Assembly: GCA_902625845.1 (NCBI GenBank)
Contig: CACOCT010000003.1
Location: forward strand, 1-64,000
From: an uncultured Prochlorococcus sp.
GTDB taxonomy: Bacteria; Cyanobacteriota; Cyanobacteriia; PCC-6307; Cyanobiaceae
Direction: 5' to 3'
DNA: 64,000 nt
Of the stretch, positions 18,331 through 26,735 are shown in pieces; positions within the stretch are counted from its first letter, which is position 1, and each line of letters opens with the position of its first letter. The notes below the pieces were generated by a model, which was not told the origin of the DNA, did not search any database, and worked only from the letters and a program-made list of their open reading frames with translations. A program made the translations under genes and the position numbers.

Positions 18331-18370
18331 GTTTAAAATTTAATTTTTAAAAATATATTAACTACTAAAT

Positions 18371-18634
18371 TTGTTGACTTATTTATTAACTATTCTTTTA
18401 ACGATAGTGTTTTTAGTTTGCGTAATATGTTTTCTTTTAAGTTTTTACAAAAATTCTAAAAAGGAATTCGATATTATAGAAAATAATCCAAGTTTATTGA
18501 CTAAAGATTATGATCAACATGTTAGAAGGTTAAATATATTTCGAAGTTCTAATTACAGAGGTATAACTTATTACTTTAGTAAGAAAGGAGGTCTTTACTA
18601 TTATTCTAAAGACAATGTCAGAATTTATATGTAA
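18371..18634 (+). CDS. Membrane-anchored protein, 87 aa (TTG start)
   Basis: The N-terminal 25 residues are one long membrane span (LLTILLTIVFLVCVICFLLSF). A basic, Tyr-rich cytoplasmic part follows (GITYYFSKKGGLYYYSKD). Start is TTG at 18371 or 18374. Not recognised. Confidence 0.5.
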   Translation: MLTYLLTILLTIVFLVCVICFLLSFYKNSKKEFDIIENNPSLLTKDYDQHVRRLNIFRSSNYRGITYYFSKKGGLYYYSKDNVRIYM

Positions 18635-18675
18635 AACTATTTTTTAAAATCATCTACGTTTAAAAAACTATTAAA

Positions 18676-18807
18676 TTAAATGGCCAACGCAAGTTTAAGT
18701 TCTAACTTTTTTGCTTTTTTTATTAAAAAAATAGCTTCATTCCTCTTGGTGGCATTTTGAGCTCGGATCAGTAATTCAGCATATTTTTTATTAATATTTT
18801 TTTTCAT
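18676..18807 (-). CDS. Small basic protein, 43 aa
   Basis: Not in the ORF track. ATG at 18807, TAA at 18676-18678. One lysine-rich helix (KYAELLIRAQNATKRNEAIFLIKKAKKLELK). It begins 3 bp after the end of the hli gene upstream on the same strand and is likely co-transcribed with it. Confidence 0.5.
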   Translation of the reverse strand: MKKNINKKYAELLIRAQNATKRNEAIFLIKKAKKLELKLALAI

Positions 18808-18810
18808 GAT

Positions 18811-18957
18811 TTATACAAAACCAGGAATTATTTGTCCTGTTGTCAAATAAGCCCCCAAGGCAGCTATTAAGCCAAGCATTGCAAATCTCCCGTTAAGGGT
18901 TTCTGCCACAAGTTTTTCTTTTTCGATTGTTTTTGTTTTTGTGTTTGATTTTTCCAT
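18811..18957 (-). CDS. hli: High-light-inducible protein (Hli/SCP), 48 aa
   Basis: Not in the ORF track. A single chlorophyll-binding helix with the hli signature ETLNGRFAMLGLIAALGAY (the E..NGR.AM motif) and the ending TTGQIIPGFV. Hli proteins bind chlorophyll/carotenoid in thylakoids and protect photosystem assembly under light stress. First of three hli genes on this strand, all with the short phage-like form. The 43-aa gene follows directly. Confidence 0.9.
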   Translation of the reverse strand: MEKSNTKTKTIEKEKLVAETLNGRFAMLGLIAALGAYLTTGQIIPGFV

Positions 18958-19130
18958 TTGTTTAGAATTTGTATTGAATAATTTTGAAATGTTTAACTCT
19001 TGAAACTGCTTTATGGAATAAAAAATTATAAAACCGTAGAAGCAATTACTAAAACCAAAAATTCACTGAGATGACTCATAGCTTTTAACTAATTCTTTAT
19101 AAAGCTCTAAGGAAAGAGGTTCCATAGCAA

Positions 19131-19334
19131 TTAAAAAATCCCAGGAATTATTTGTCCTGTAGTTGCATAAGCACCTATTAAAGCGATGAAGCCAAGCATT
19201 GCCCATCTTCCGTTAGCTTTCTCAGCTTCTGCAGGATAACTTGTATAGTCTTCAACTAATTGAGTTTTGACTTCTGTTGGGAAGATATTTTGTCTTCCAC
19301 CTGATTCTGTTGTAATTGAAACTGAAGTAGCCAT
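19131..19334 (-). CDS. hli: High-light-inducible protein (Hli/SCP), 67 aa
   Basis: Longer N-terminal region (FPTEVKTQLVEDYTSYP) followed by the chlorophyll-binding helix EKANGRWAMLGFIALIGAY and TTGQIIPGIF. The track start at 19343 is replaced by ATG at 19334, because it overlaps the stop of the upstream hli (TAATG), which shows translational coupling. A 20-aa ORF at 19063-19125 just downstream (MEPLSLELYKELVKSYESSQ) may also be translated but is too short to assert. Confidence 0.92.
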   Translation of the reverse strand: MATSVSITTESGGRQNIFPTEVKTQLVEDYTSYPAEAEKANGRWAMLGFIALIGAYATTGQIIPGIF

Positions 19335-19450
19335 TAGAACCATCCAGGGATGAGTTGACCGGTAACTAAATAAGTTCCCATAAGCAATAAGAATCCCATC
19401 ATCGCTGGGCGTCCAATTGCTTTATCAAAAATGTCTTTGTTTGATTCCAT
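19334..19450 (-). CDS. hli: High-light-inducible protein (Hli/SCP), 38 aa
   Basis: Not in the ORF track. Minimal Hli made almost only of the helix (DKAIGRPAMMGFLLLMGTY) and the ending VTGQLIPGWF. The canonical N of the NGR motif is replaced (AIGRPAM), so pigment ligation may differ from its partner. Its stop overlaps the next hli start. Paired short/long hli genes probably form heterodimers. First gene of the cluster; a TATATT-like -10 lies ~30 bp upstream. Confidence 0.85.
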   Translation of the reverse strand: MESNKDIFDKAIGRPAMMGFLLLMGTYLVTGQLIPGWF

Positions 19451-19922
19451 TTGATGAATTTTTTAATATGTAAAGAAATATAACATTAATATTAAAGATT
19501 GTAAAGTTTTTAATATTTTCTGAATATTTACAGGGCATTCTTTACAGTTTTGCTACAAAAATGTAAATTTCTGGTATTATTTTTATTAAGAAGAGGCATT
19601 GTTGAAATTAATCATAAATTAGATAAATAAAAATCTTCTTGATATATTTGATAATCTTTTTTATAGGATGGCTTTAATAAGTTTTTTGGTCTATTTTAGA
19701 TCAATGCTTTTTTTCTAAACGAATATATAGAAATGGAGAAATTCCATTGGTAAGATTTTAGAAATGAACAATTAAAATCTTTTAATATTTGATTAGAAAT
19801 TTAATATACATGAAAAATTTTGTAGATTTTAAATCCTCTGTTATTAAATAATTGATGATATTAAGACAATTAGTTTGAGTTAACTTTTTATAGTTTATAT
19901 TTCAAAAAATATCTAATTTATT
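19451..19922. other. ORF-free region upstream of the hli cluster
   Basis: About 470 bp between divergent genes. Only a short inverted repeat (AATGGA/TCCATT near 19731) without a T-run is visible. It should contain the hli promoter. Confidence 0.45.
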
Positions 19923-20225
19923 ATGGCTTTGTTTTTTGGAGAATGGGAATTCCCCTCGCAGGAAAATACAATTGAAACCTGCAAAGTTTTTGCTGATTAT
20001 ATAGATAATGGTGCTAAAGGCGATGATTTTGAAGGTTTTAAAATTCTTTATAGATTGCACGATTTGCATAATGGAACGGGTGTATTTATTGCTGAGGCTG
20101 ACGATACAACAAAAGTTTTTGATCATGGGGCACCCTTTATAAAAATGGGAAAATGCAAGGTAAAAGTAAGGCAAATGATGACTGACTCAGAATGTGTACA
20201 GGCTTATAAAAGAAATTGGAAGTAA
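19923..20225 (+). CDS. DUF3303-like small protein, 100 aa
   Basis: The layout (EWEFP....., GFKILYRLHD, GTGVFIAEADD, VFDHGAPF) parallels the intact DUF3303-type protein at 35809-36081 (HWSFKTG, EMIGRYHAPG, GWIVLKTDD, IYQHAAEW), so I place it in that ferredoxin-like dimeric family with moderate confidence. Role unknown. Antisense ORF 19902-20174 is a shadow. Confidence 0.6.
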   Translation: MALFFGEWEFPSQENTIETCKVFADYIDNGAKGDDFEGFKILYRLHDLHNGTGVFIAEADDTTKVFDHGAPFIKMGKCKVKVRQMMTDSECVQAYKRNWK

Positions 20226-20277
20226 GAATTTATCTGAATTTTATTTTAAATTAGTTAGGCAAATCTCTTCTCTTAGA

Positions 20278-20379
20278 ATGGATTTATCGGAATCTGCAAT
20301 CATTGGAGGAATTATTCCAAATATCACAGCATTTATACTTTTTTGTTTATTAATTATCTATTTCGCGAGAACAGGCTGA
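20278..20379 (+). CDS. Single-TM peptide, 33 aa
   Basis: The track ORF starts at 20194, overlapping the previous gene. The likely start is ATG 20278 (MDLSESAIIG). One span (ITAFILFCLLIIYFA) ending RTG. Similar in size to small photosystem/cytochrome subunits, but I cannot match it to one. Confidence 0.45.
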   Translation: MDLSESAIIGGIIPNITAFILFCLLIIYFARTG

Positions 20380-20464
20380 ATGGCAAATATGTTTGGATGG
20401 AATAAGAATGATAAAAATTCTTGAAAACTCACTAAGCTATAGATTTTATAAGCGTGATCAATTT

Positions 20465-20894
20465 ATGAAAAGATTAAGAAATTTGCTTATCTCAGCAATA
20501 ACAATTTCATCCATTTTTATACCTTCGGAAATTTCTAAAGCTGAAGAAAAAATAGAAGTCATACCCTAAATTCAGAGTACAAAAGGCCTTGGAGGTAAAA
20601 AGATCTCCTATCCTAGATGGAAGTAAGCTGAGCTTAGGTTTTTTTAAAGTGATAATTCCTGTAGGAGGGAAGACCCCAATACATACCCATCCAGCACGAA
20701 TGGTTGTTTATCTCGCTCAAGGAGGTTTAAAGCATACAAGAGGAGATAGTATTAATATTTTTTCATCAAAACAATCATTTATAGAGAGTAATAATGTAGA
20801 AGAACATTTTGTAGAAAATATTGGTAATGAACCAGCGATTATTTATGTAGTAGCTGCGTCTGTTGTTGGTATGCCTACTACCATTAATAAATAA
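20465..20894 (+). pseudogene. Secreted cupin protein split by a one-base frameshift
   Basis: The first part (20465-20569) encodes a signal peptide and mature start (ISSIFIPSEISKAEEKIEVIP) and then hits TAA. The second part, in a different frame, is a cupin barrel (GGKTPIHTHPARMVVYLAQGG, metal-binding H-x-H). Removing one T at 20567 gives a smooth fusion IEVIP-KFRVQKALEVKRSPILDG and a ~142-aa periplasmic cupin. The track's TTG start at 20589 is therefore an artefact of the shift. Recent pseudogene or sequencing error. Confidence 0.75.
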
Positions 20895-21054
20895 AAAATA
20901 ATACTTTTATTTAAGAATTTAAGGTAATTAAAGGGAGCATCTCTTTTTTTAATAGAACAAAAAAAGAATTTTTATTATCTTCTATGATTATTTTTGGTAT
21001 AAGTAATTGATTGTTTTATATGATTTACATTCCATATTATTAAAATAATTTAGA

Positions 21055-21247
21055 GAAGTACCAATTTACTGCACTCGGGAAGTAAAGGAAGGAATATCTA
21101 CTGAAGAATTTCAAAAATTTATAGATGGTCCATCTGGTCCAGGATTTGTTATTGATGTATTAATGAACGTATGTAAATCAAATAGATATGTCATTAATGG
21201 ATGGACAAACTCCTTATTCAAGAGTTTTTCATATGCAATTAAGCTGA
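21055..21247 (+). pseudogene. Decayed 3' fragment of a paralogue of the gene at 39438
   Basis: The translation VPIYCTREVKEGISTEEFQK..DGPSGPGF matches PVYCFWEVKEGISAEEFQEFIDGPSGPGF of the intact gene at 39438-39785. After a frameshift near 21180 the match continues (IDMSLMDGQTPYSRVF versus IDTALMNGKTPYPPVF). The N-terminal half is missing. Confidence 0.8.
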
Positions 21248-21391
21248 ATCTTTTAATATTGCGTTGAGTTGCTCATAACTTAATTGTTGTAAATAATTTC
21301 TCATCGTTAGCCATGATTTGCGGCTCTCTAATTTCCCGCTTTTTTTAATTAGACTTGCAGATACGTGATCGACTAATTCTTTATGGTTCAT
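21239..21391 (-). CDS. Small hypothetical protein, 50 aa
   Basis: Basic helical protein (HVSASLIKKSGKLESRKSW, LQQLSYEQLNAILKD). The track start (21427) is upstream; ATG at 21391 or 21397 looks better (MNHKELVDHV). Convergent with the pseudogene at 21055. Not recognised. Confidence 0.5.
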   Translation of the reverse strand: MNHKELVDHVSASLIKKSGKLESRKSWLTMRNYLQQLSYEQLNAILKDSA

Positions 21392-21524
21392 ATACATATT
21401 CTTCCTCAACTTCAATAACAACACCATTAAAAAAATCTGCTAATAATTTTGACGTATCGGTTAAAGAAATTATTCTTTTTTCTTTAGAAATTTCTTTTTC
21501 TATTGGGTTGATGTTTTTCATCAC

Positions 21525-21815
21525 TTATCCAAAATAGTGTTGTACTTCAGTCCAGCCATTATTTACTAATTCATCCCATGTCTCAAATGCACAATTAAGA
21601 TCAAGTAATCTTGAATTTTTGAGTCCAGCAGGTTCTCCTAGATGATTTGTATAGAAAAGATGAGTAAAAACTTTGATATTGTTTACTCGGGATTTTTTAC
21701 ATTTATCAAAGAAAATTAGACGACTACCTTCTGGGTTGAGTAGGCAACCAGATGGGGTATCAGTACGACTGCCGTAAGAAAAATTAGTCCAAACATTAGC
21801 TCCTCCTAAGGTCAT
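21525..21815 (-). CDS. DUF1651-like protein, 96 aa
   Basis: The ending AFETWDELVNNGWTEVQ fits the DUF1651 pattern (A...W..L...GW) common in marine picocyanobacteria, and SRLIFFDKCKKSRVNN fits its middle. The function of this family is unknown. Further members in the window are at 22605 and 28665, plus a dead copy at 32823. Confidence 0.55.
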   Translation of the reverse strand: MTLGGANVWTNFSYGSRTDTPSGCLLNPEGSRLIFFDKCKKSRVNNIKVFTHLFYTNHLGEPAGLKNSRLLDLNCAFETWDELVNNGWTEVQHYFG

Positions 21816-21977
21816 TAGAGTAATACATGTGTACTAATACTATAATCATGATTATGTGAGGGCGTCAAGTGTTTTTTAAAATATTTTTTGAAGTATTTGT
21901 TGAATTTTATGATAGTTATAATTTGCAGCTGCAATAAAATAGAGTAGGCGTTTGTAGTTACTTTTTATAAATAATAA

Positions 21978-22486
21978 ATGATTAACAAGAAAACTTATTA
22001 TTTGTGGGGCCTATTCCCTACTGAAGAGACAGTATACTGAATTTATAGAAGATAAAGTTCAAACTAAATTGATTAGTCCATATTTTGATCTGAACATTAC
22101 TCTTTCAGGCTCTTATTTAAAAATTGATAAAACTTTTATTTGTAAATTAAGATCTTTTGGAGAAAATAATTCTTCAATCATGTTGCATGTTGATGGATAT
22201 TCTTTCAAACAAGAAATGTTTAAATCATTTTATCTTTCAATAAAAAATTCATTACCTCTAAAAAACTAAGAGAAAATATTATTAAATTAGATAAATTTGA
22301 TTTAGATAATAATTATTCCCCTCACATTAGTTTGTGCTATGGGAATCATCGAATTCAAGAAAAAAAGAATTGATTTTTAATTTACCTAAATTTAATAAAA
22401 GAATTAGAATGTCTAATATTGGATTGGTTGAGATAAATCAGGATATAAATCAATAGAAAATTAAGGAAAGTTTTGATTTTAATTAA
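21978..22486 (+). pseudogene. Decayed 2H-phosphoesterase (cyclic phosphodiesterase-like) gene
   Basis: Pieces in three frames join into one CPDase-like protein. Frame one: MINKKTYYLWGLFPTEE. Frame two (track ORF 22069-22269): FDLNITLSGSYLKIDKTF. Frame three: NNYSPHISLCYGNHRI, then IGLVEINQDINQ-stop-KIKESFDF. The tandem 'H.T/S' motifs of 2H phosphoesterases are recognisable (SPHISL intact, LNITL with His replaced by Asn). At least three frameshifts and one nonsense codon (probably TGG to TAG) make it inactive. Confidence 0.7.
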
Positions 22487-22604
22487 ATATCTTTTATAAA
22501 ATCTAAATAATTTTTAATAGTTTTATTTTTAATTAAGTTTTAAATGGCGGTTAACCCATCTAATTAAAGAAATTATAGATTAATTTCTTATTAGATTAAC
22601 AAAT

Positions 22605-22847
22605 ATGCTAAAAAAAATGAAAGATGGGTGGTTACAAAACCCTATAAATAAAAATATTTTGCGGTTTTATAATTCTCAGCCAAATACAACTAAAATGTTT
22701 ATCATTTGTATAGATGAGATTGTAAATAAGGATCAAGAAATTGATTTTATTATTAAGGAAAAAGAGATACTTAAAGTTAATGAAGCAGTTCATCTTTGGA
22801 GAAATCTAAAGTTAAAAGGTTGGAAAGAAATGAAAACTAAAATTTAA
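22605..22847 (+). CDS. DUF1651-like protein, 80 aa
   Basis: GWLQNPINKNILRFYN at the start and NEAVHLWRNLKLKGWKEM at the end match the GWL..P....R.F and A..LW..L...GW landmarks of DUF1651. Met at 22617 (MKDGWLQN) is an alternative start. Function unknown. Confidence 0.6.
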   Translation: MLKKMKDGWLQNPINKNILRFYNSQPNTTKMFIICIDEIVNKDQEIDFIIKEKEILKVNEAVHLWRNLKLKGWKEMKTKI

Positions 22848-23004
22848 AGAAAAAGGTTTCAAATATTTCTCAAAATACTAAATAAAAATTAAATTTATTA
22901 GATTTTATAAAAAATAATCTTATTTAAATTATCTAATTCCTCTACCGTTTTGAAATATAAGAAATTTGATAGAATCAAATTTACTTGATTTCTACTACAT
23001 TAAT

Positions 23005-23124
23005 ATGGTTGTTTCAAAAGATCATATTAATCTTAATTATTTAAAGTTAACTTATCAAATAATCACATTAAAAGATTTAGAAAATAAACATAAAAAATGG
23101 GCTGAAGATACATCTCTCACCTAA
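23005..23124 (+). CDS. Possible small protein, 39 aa
   Basis: Not in the ORF track. ATG at 23005, TAA at 23122-23124. Polar and helical (LKDLENKHKKWAED). It sits in a 640-bp gap (22848-23491) otherwise without features, so it could be real or chance. Confidence 0.35.
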   Translation: MVVSKDHINLNYLKLTYQIITLKDLENKHKKWAEDTSLT

Positions 23125-23464
23125 TAATTTATTTTTATTAAATGAGTTATCTACAACCAAGAGATTCTATAGATGCAAATATATGGATTTATTTATTAAT
23201 GTTTTTAAATTAAATGCTTCTTAATTTAAATCCATGAGTAATTCTTAAATTTCTTTGTTGCGAATTAGCTATGGCCAAACTTCTTTAAAGTTAACTCTAT
23301 GTTTACTCAAATTTATTGATTGATTTTATATTGAAATGATAAATTTAATAATCCCTTTAGTAGTTGGAATTTCTAGAAGGGTTACTTGTTTAAATTAGTC
23401 GTTAGTTTGATCTAAAAAGAAAACAAATTCAGCTGTTTTTCGAATGCCTTGACAAACTTGTAGT

Positions 23465-23470
23465 TATAAT
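23465..23470 (+). promoter_or_regulatory. Probable -10 box of the 73-aa gene
   Basis: TATAAT preceded by TAGT, 21 bp before the ATG at 23492. A TTGACA lies upstream but only 10 bp away, too close for a classic -35, so this looks like a -10-driven promoter. Confidence 0.5.
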
Positions 23471-23491
23471 AAAAAGACTTTAAATTAAAAA

Positions 23492-23713
23492 ATGGATTCA
23501 AACAACAATCGACCTATACTTAATATTGATAATAATGAATATTATATTGACTCATTGCCAGAAGAAGGCAAGGGATTGGTTAATGGTCTTAGGACGGCAG
23601 ATGCTCAATTAAAAATATACGAAGATACTTTAAAAATGATTAATATAGGAAAAATTAAAATGTTAGAGGATTTAAAAAAGATTGTTGAAAATATTGAACC
23701 TTTAAAAAAATGA
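23492..23713 (+). CDS. Conserved small protein (DUF6447-like), 73 aa
   Basis: Short beta start (RPILNIDNNEYYIDSLP) followed by a helix pair (VNGLRTADAQLKIYEDTLKMINIGKIKML). This layout, P.L.IDG.EY..D.L..E.K....L......L...E..L, recalls DUF6447. Role unknown. Confidence 0.6.
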   Translation: MDSNNNRPILNIDNNEYYIDSLPEEGKGLVNGLRTADAQLKIYEDTLKMINIGKIKMLEDLKKIVENIEPLKK

Positions 23714-23755
23714 TTGATAGGTGATCTAGATTAGAGAATTAATTCCCATATCTTT

Positions 23756-24376
23756 TTGGATCATAGACTTTTTTTTTCAGCGACTCAAAGAAATAAAATT
23801 TATATTGGAGATGTTTTATCAAAAATTCTTCTTAAAAAAGGTTCCGTTTTAGAAATTGGTAGCGGAAGCGGCGAACATGGAGTTGAATTCCAAAAAAGAT
23901 TTCCAGAAATAATATGGCAAACAAGTGATCCTGTTTCGGAACATAGAAAAAGTATTATTTCATGGATTGATCATGAAAAATTAAATATTAAAATGCCTAA
24001 ACCTTTAGTAATTGATGTTACTAAAATTCCTTGGCCAATTCCCTCCAAATTACTCGATACTTTACAAGTGATTATCTCTATAAATATGGTTCACATAACA
24101 CCTTGGGAATGCACAGAAGCATTATTTAAAGAGTCAGGTAAATTATTAAATTGTGGAAAATTTCTTATTTTATATGGACCTTTTAAAATAGAAAATAAAC
24201 ATATAAGCGTAAGTAACGAATTATTCGATAAGTCATTAAAAATCGAAAATAAAGATTGGGGTCTTAGAAATTTGGAAGAAGTAAATAAAGAAGCAATAAT
24301 AAATGGTTTCCAACAAAAACAGCTTATAAAAATGCCCGCTAATAACCTTACTTTAATCTATCAAAAGGTAACTTAA
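23756..24376 (+). CDS. DUF938-family SAM-dependent methyltransferase-like protein
   Basis: 206 aa. It starts RLFFSATQRNKIYIGDVL, the family's characteristic opening (RLFSPA.ERN..PI), followed by the SAM motif VLEIGSGSGEHGVEF and the NMVHITPWE segment. TTG start at 23756 (DHRLFF). Substrate unknown. Normal family length. Confidence 0.85.
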   Translation: MDHRLFFSATQRNKIYIGDVLSKILLKKGSVLEIGSGSGEHGVEFQKRFPEIIWQTSDPVSEHRKSIISWIDHEKLNIKMPKPLVIDVTKIPWPIPSKLLDTLQVIISINMVHITPWECTEALFKESGKLLNCGKFLILYGPFKIENKHISVSNELFDKSLKIENKDWGLRNLEEVNKEAIINGFQQKQLIKMPANNLTLIYQKVT

Positions 24377-24725
24377 TAATTTATCAAGAAAAAATTAGTA
24401 GTTGGTACTTCAAAAAATTTATAGAATAAAATTAAAGAAAAATTCTTACTAATATAAATCAATTATGGGGGATATTTTTTGTTAAATTTGCATCAATAGT
24501 GTAGAGATAAGAACTTTCCCTAAAAATAACGAAGTTGAAGATGAATTTTTGGAATAGTTATTTATTTTAAAAGGACTAATTGTTGTTATTTGTTTTAAAA
24601 ACTACTTTTAATGAACATGAGGCTTTCTGTAAAAAATTCAAGAAGCAATATAAATCTATGGAAGATTATAATTTAAATATTAGTAAAGATTATTTTTACT
24701 TAAGGTTTTAATAAGTTGCTGTTAA
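24377..24725. other. Gap with gene debris
   Basis: No intact gene. Two stretches look like former coding sequence: a frame reading INSVEIRTFPKNNEVEDEF near 24490-24560, and a 43-codon TTG ORF at 24580-24711 (NEHEAFCKKFKKQYKSMEDY). Neither is recognised. Confidence 0.35.
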
Positions 24726-24905
24726 ATGACAAAAATAAAGATTAGCAGAGCAACATTAAGTAATAGACTTATTGTCTTAGAAGAAAATCTCATTAGTAAA
24801 AAAGGTTTTTGTACTCTCGTGTGTAGGAGTGCGGCGTTAACCTTGAAACCGCTAGGTTCGTGCCCTCCGAGAGAAGACAGATCCTTAAGCTACTTATACC
24901 AATAA
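24726..24905 (+). ncRNA. GC-rich hairpin inside a 59-codon ORF (structured RNA or small gene)
   Basis: 24814-24873 is a GC-rich island in AT-rich DNA. CTCTCG pairs with CGAGAG, then GGAG/CTCC, GGC/GCC and AACC/GGTT nest inward around TTGAAACCGCTA. The same DNA is readable as a 59-aa ORF from ATG 24726 (IKISRATLSNRL, then CTLVCRSAALTLKPLGSC). The second half has composition unlike its neighbours, which favours an RNA. A degenerate tRNA-Ser-like remnant is a weaker alternative (CTTGAAA, GGTTCG). Confidence 0.45.
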
Positions 24906-25005
24906 AAAGTTTCTAAAACAAGTAAAAATTAATTATCTTATCTTATTAATTTTGAGCATTTTTTAGCTTAAAACTTAGAATAAATAACAATAAATAACAT
25001 TAATA

Positions 25006-25107
25006 ATGAATTTACATTTACTAATAGACATTGGATTAATTAGCGCTGCGTTATCTTTTGTGCTCATACTAAGATCTAAAGGTAATGCTGCAAAAAAATT
25101 AAAATAA
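25006..25107 (+). CDS. Single-TM peptide, 33 aa
   Basis: Not in the ORF track. ATG at 25006, TAA at 25105-25107. One span (LLIDIGLISAALSFVLIL) with a basic tail (RSKGNAAKKLK). Not recognised. Confidence 0.45.
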   Translation: MNLHLLIDIGLISAALSFVLILRSKGNAAKKLK

Positions 25108-25170
25108 GAATGAATCAAAGATCTATAACTGAGAACAAATTACTTTTTTATTTGTATAAGTTCTTTAAAT

Positions 25171-25565
25171 AATGTGTGGAAGATTTGAATTAAAAACCAG
25201 ATATGATTAGTTGTAAGTAAACTTATAATAGTAATTCCCATCTGGACTTAACAGTAAATATTTGAACCAAAATCTCATAAAGCCTTCTGATCCAGTTTTG
25301 GTGATAAAAAACGAAGCCAAAATAAAAGTAACTTTTATATCTTTATGTTATTTATCTCCATAGAAAAGTATCCTTTTGACAAATAAAAGCCCAGACCATT
25401 TAAGGCTCATCTAGAGAAAGTGGAAAAAAGAAATTATTCCAGGTTGGTTGAAGCTATAAAAGATGTTTAATACCTGGGACTGGTTTTTATTAAAGTATTT
25501 CGAATAAGATAAAGAAATTATGAAATTTTTTGGCTATGTGGATTTTGGTCGGAATGGTTTTTTTC
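25171..25565 (+). pseudogene. Decayed SRAP/HMCES (YedK) gene, paralogue of 34174-34812
   Basis: Starts MCGRFELKTRYD with the catalytic Cys2 of the SRAP family, then has several stops. A later stretch, NQNLIKPSDPVLVIKNEAKIK, matches QNLIRPTDPVLVIKNEGRIK of the intact protein at 34174-34812. Only about 130 of 212 codons are traceable. The sequence from 25566 to 25849 shows nothing supportable. Confidence 0.8.
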
Positions 25566-25849
25566 ATAATAGGGCCGCTATAGAAAGTTTTTGTTTATAA
25601 ACAACATAATGAAAACAGATAATAAATCTTCTTCATTCAAGAATTCCTTTATCGTTACAAATGAATTTGAGAAACAATGAAGTATAAATTTTAAAAATGC
25701 AATATGAAAGATAAGGATTACTTTTTTATGAAGAAATGGTCATATATAGGATATTTAATGGAAAAATCAAATAATTTTTAAATAAGTCAAATTAGCTTAT
25801 TTTAAAATAGTAATAAAACAAAATTTACATACTAAAAAAGAATTTTAAT

Positions 25850-26155
25850 ATGGTATTTTCAAATATAGTTTCTAATGCTAATAATACAGTTTTAGATCCA
25901 GAGATAATAAAAAGAAGATATCCAGAGGCAAGAATAATAGTTCTTGATGATGATTTTAATACTTTTGAAAATGTAGCAAATTGTCTTGAGGCTATCATTC
26001 CTGGAATGAATAGAGAAATATCCTGGAAACTTGCTGTAGAAGTAGATAGTGAAGGTTCGGCAAAAGTATGGACAGGTCCTCTTGAACAGGCAGAGCTTTA
26101 TCATCAGCAACTACAAAGTAAAGGATTAACAATGGCACCACTTGAAAAAATCTAA
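25850..26155 (+). CDS. clpS: ATP-dependent Clp protease adaptor ClpS
   Basis: N-degron adaptor that delivers substrates to ClpCP/ClpAP. The core motif ARIIVLDDDFNTFENVANCL matches the (N/D)DD(F/Y)(N)TF substrate pocket, and the C-terminal GPLEQAELYHQQLQSKGLTMAPLE is typical of cyanobacterial ClpS. 101 aa, normal length. Antisense ORF 25892-26110 is a shadow. Confidence 0.93.
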   Translation: MVFSNIVSNANNTVLDPEIIKRRYPEARIIVLDDDFNTFENVANCLEAIIPGMNREISWKLAVEVDSEGSAKVWTGPLEQAELYHQQLQSKGLTMAPLEKI

Positions 26156-26274
26156 AATTTTTAGATTTTTAACTATCAATTAGATTTTTATTCATAATTT
26201 CAAAAAATAAAAAAGAATATTGGACTTTAAATAATTTTAGGAATTCATCTAATATCTTTAGAAAATCTTTAAGT

Positions 26275-26397
26275 ATGCAAATTACTTTTTTAGCAAAATT
26301 ACTTTTTTTCTTAGCTCTTTTTTCTCTTTCTTATTTCTCAAAAAGGTATTCTCAGAATAAAAATGCAGTTCGAAAGCCAAAAAAGCTAAACCAGTGA
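26275..26397 (+). CDS. Small membrane-anchored basic protein, 40 aa
   Basis: Not in the ORF track. ATG at 26275, TGA at 26395-26397. N-terminal span (FLAKLLFFLALFSLSYF) with a basic tail (KNAVRKPKKLNQ). Not recognised. Confidence 0.45.
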   Translation: MQITFLAKLLFFLALFSLSYFSKRYSQNKNAVRKPKKLNQ

Positions 26398-26517
26398 ATT
26401 TAAGATAATTATTAAAATATTACAGTAATTAATACTTATTTTTTAGGAAATTATTTACATAAATAATTTATTAACAATAATCATGATATAAATTAATACA
26501 ATATAAAAATTATTTTA

Positions 26518-26667
26518 ATGAATAACCATTTAATTTCTCTAAATAAAAAAGATGAAATTGATCATATAGATTCTTACTTTGAATGTATTAGTGAATGTTA
26601 CATTATTAATGGACATAAAGAATGTGTTACTCGATGTGTTGAGATCCACCTAAAGGGTGGGGAATAG
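26518..26667 (+). CDS. Twin-CX3C small protein, 49 aa
   Basis: Not in the ORF track. ATG at 26518, TAG at 26665-26667. The centre is CISEC-x8-CVTRC, i.e. C-x3-C-x8-C-x3-C. A paralogue with exactly the same spacing is encoded at 40322-40489 (CITSC-x8-CTTAC). Such twin CX3C helical hairpins are usually held by two disulfides or bind a metal. No signal peptide is visible. Confidence 0.6.
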   Translation: MNNHLISLNKKDEIDHIDSYFECISECYIINGHKECVTRCVEIHLKGGE

Positions 26668-26735
26668 TGAAAAAATATTCTTACTAAAGAAAAAAATCTA
26701 ATATAAGTTCTGAAGTTATTATTTGCTGTTCATAT

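Noticed and set aside
23454-23470. TTGACA followed by TATAAT as a classic promoter
   Set aside because: Only 10 bp separate the boxes instead of 16-18, so I list only the -10.
24814-24873. tRNA-Ser
   Set aside because: CTTGAAA and GGTTCG resemble a tRNA-Ser(TGA) anticodon and T-loop, but anticodon and T stems do not pair and the size is wrong.
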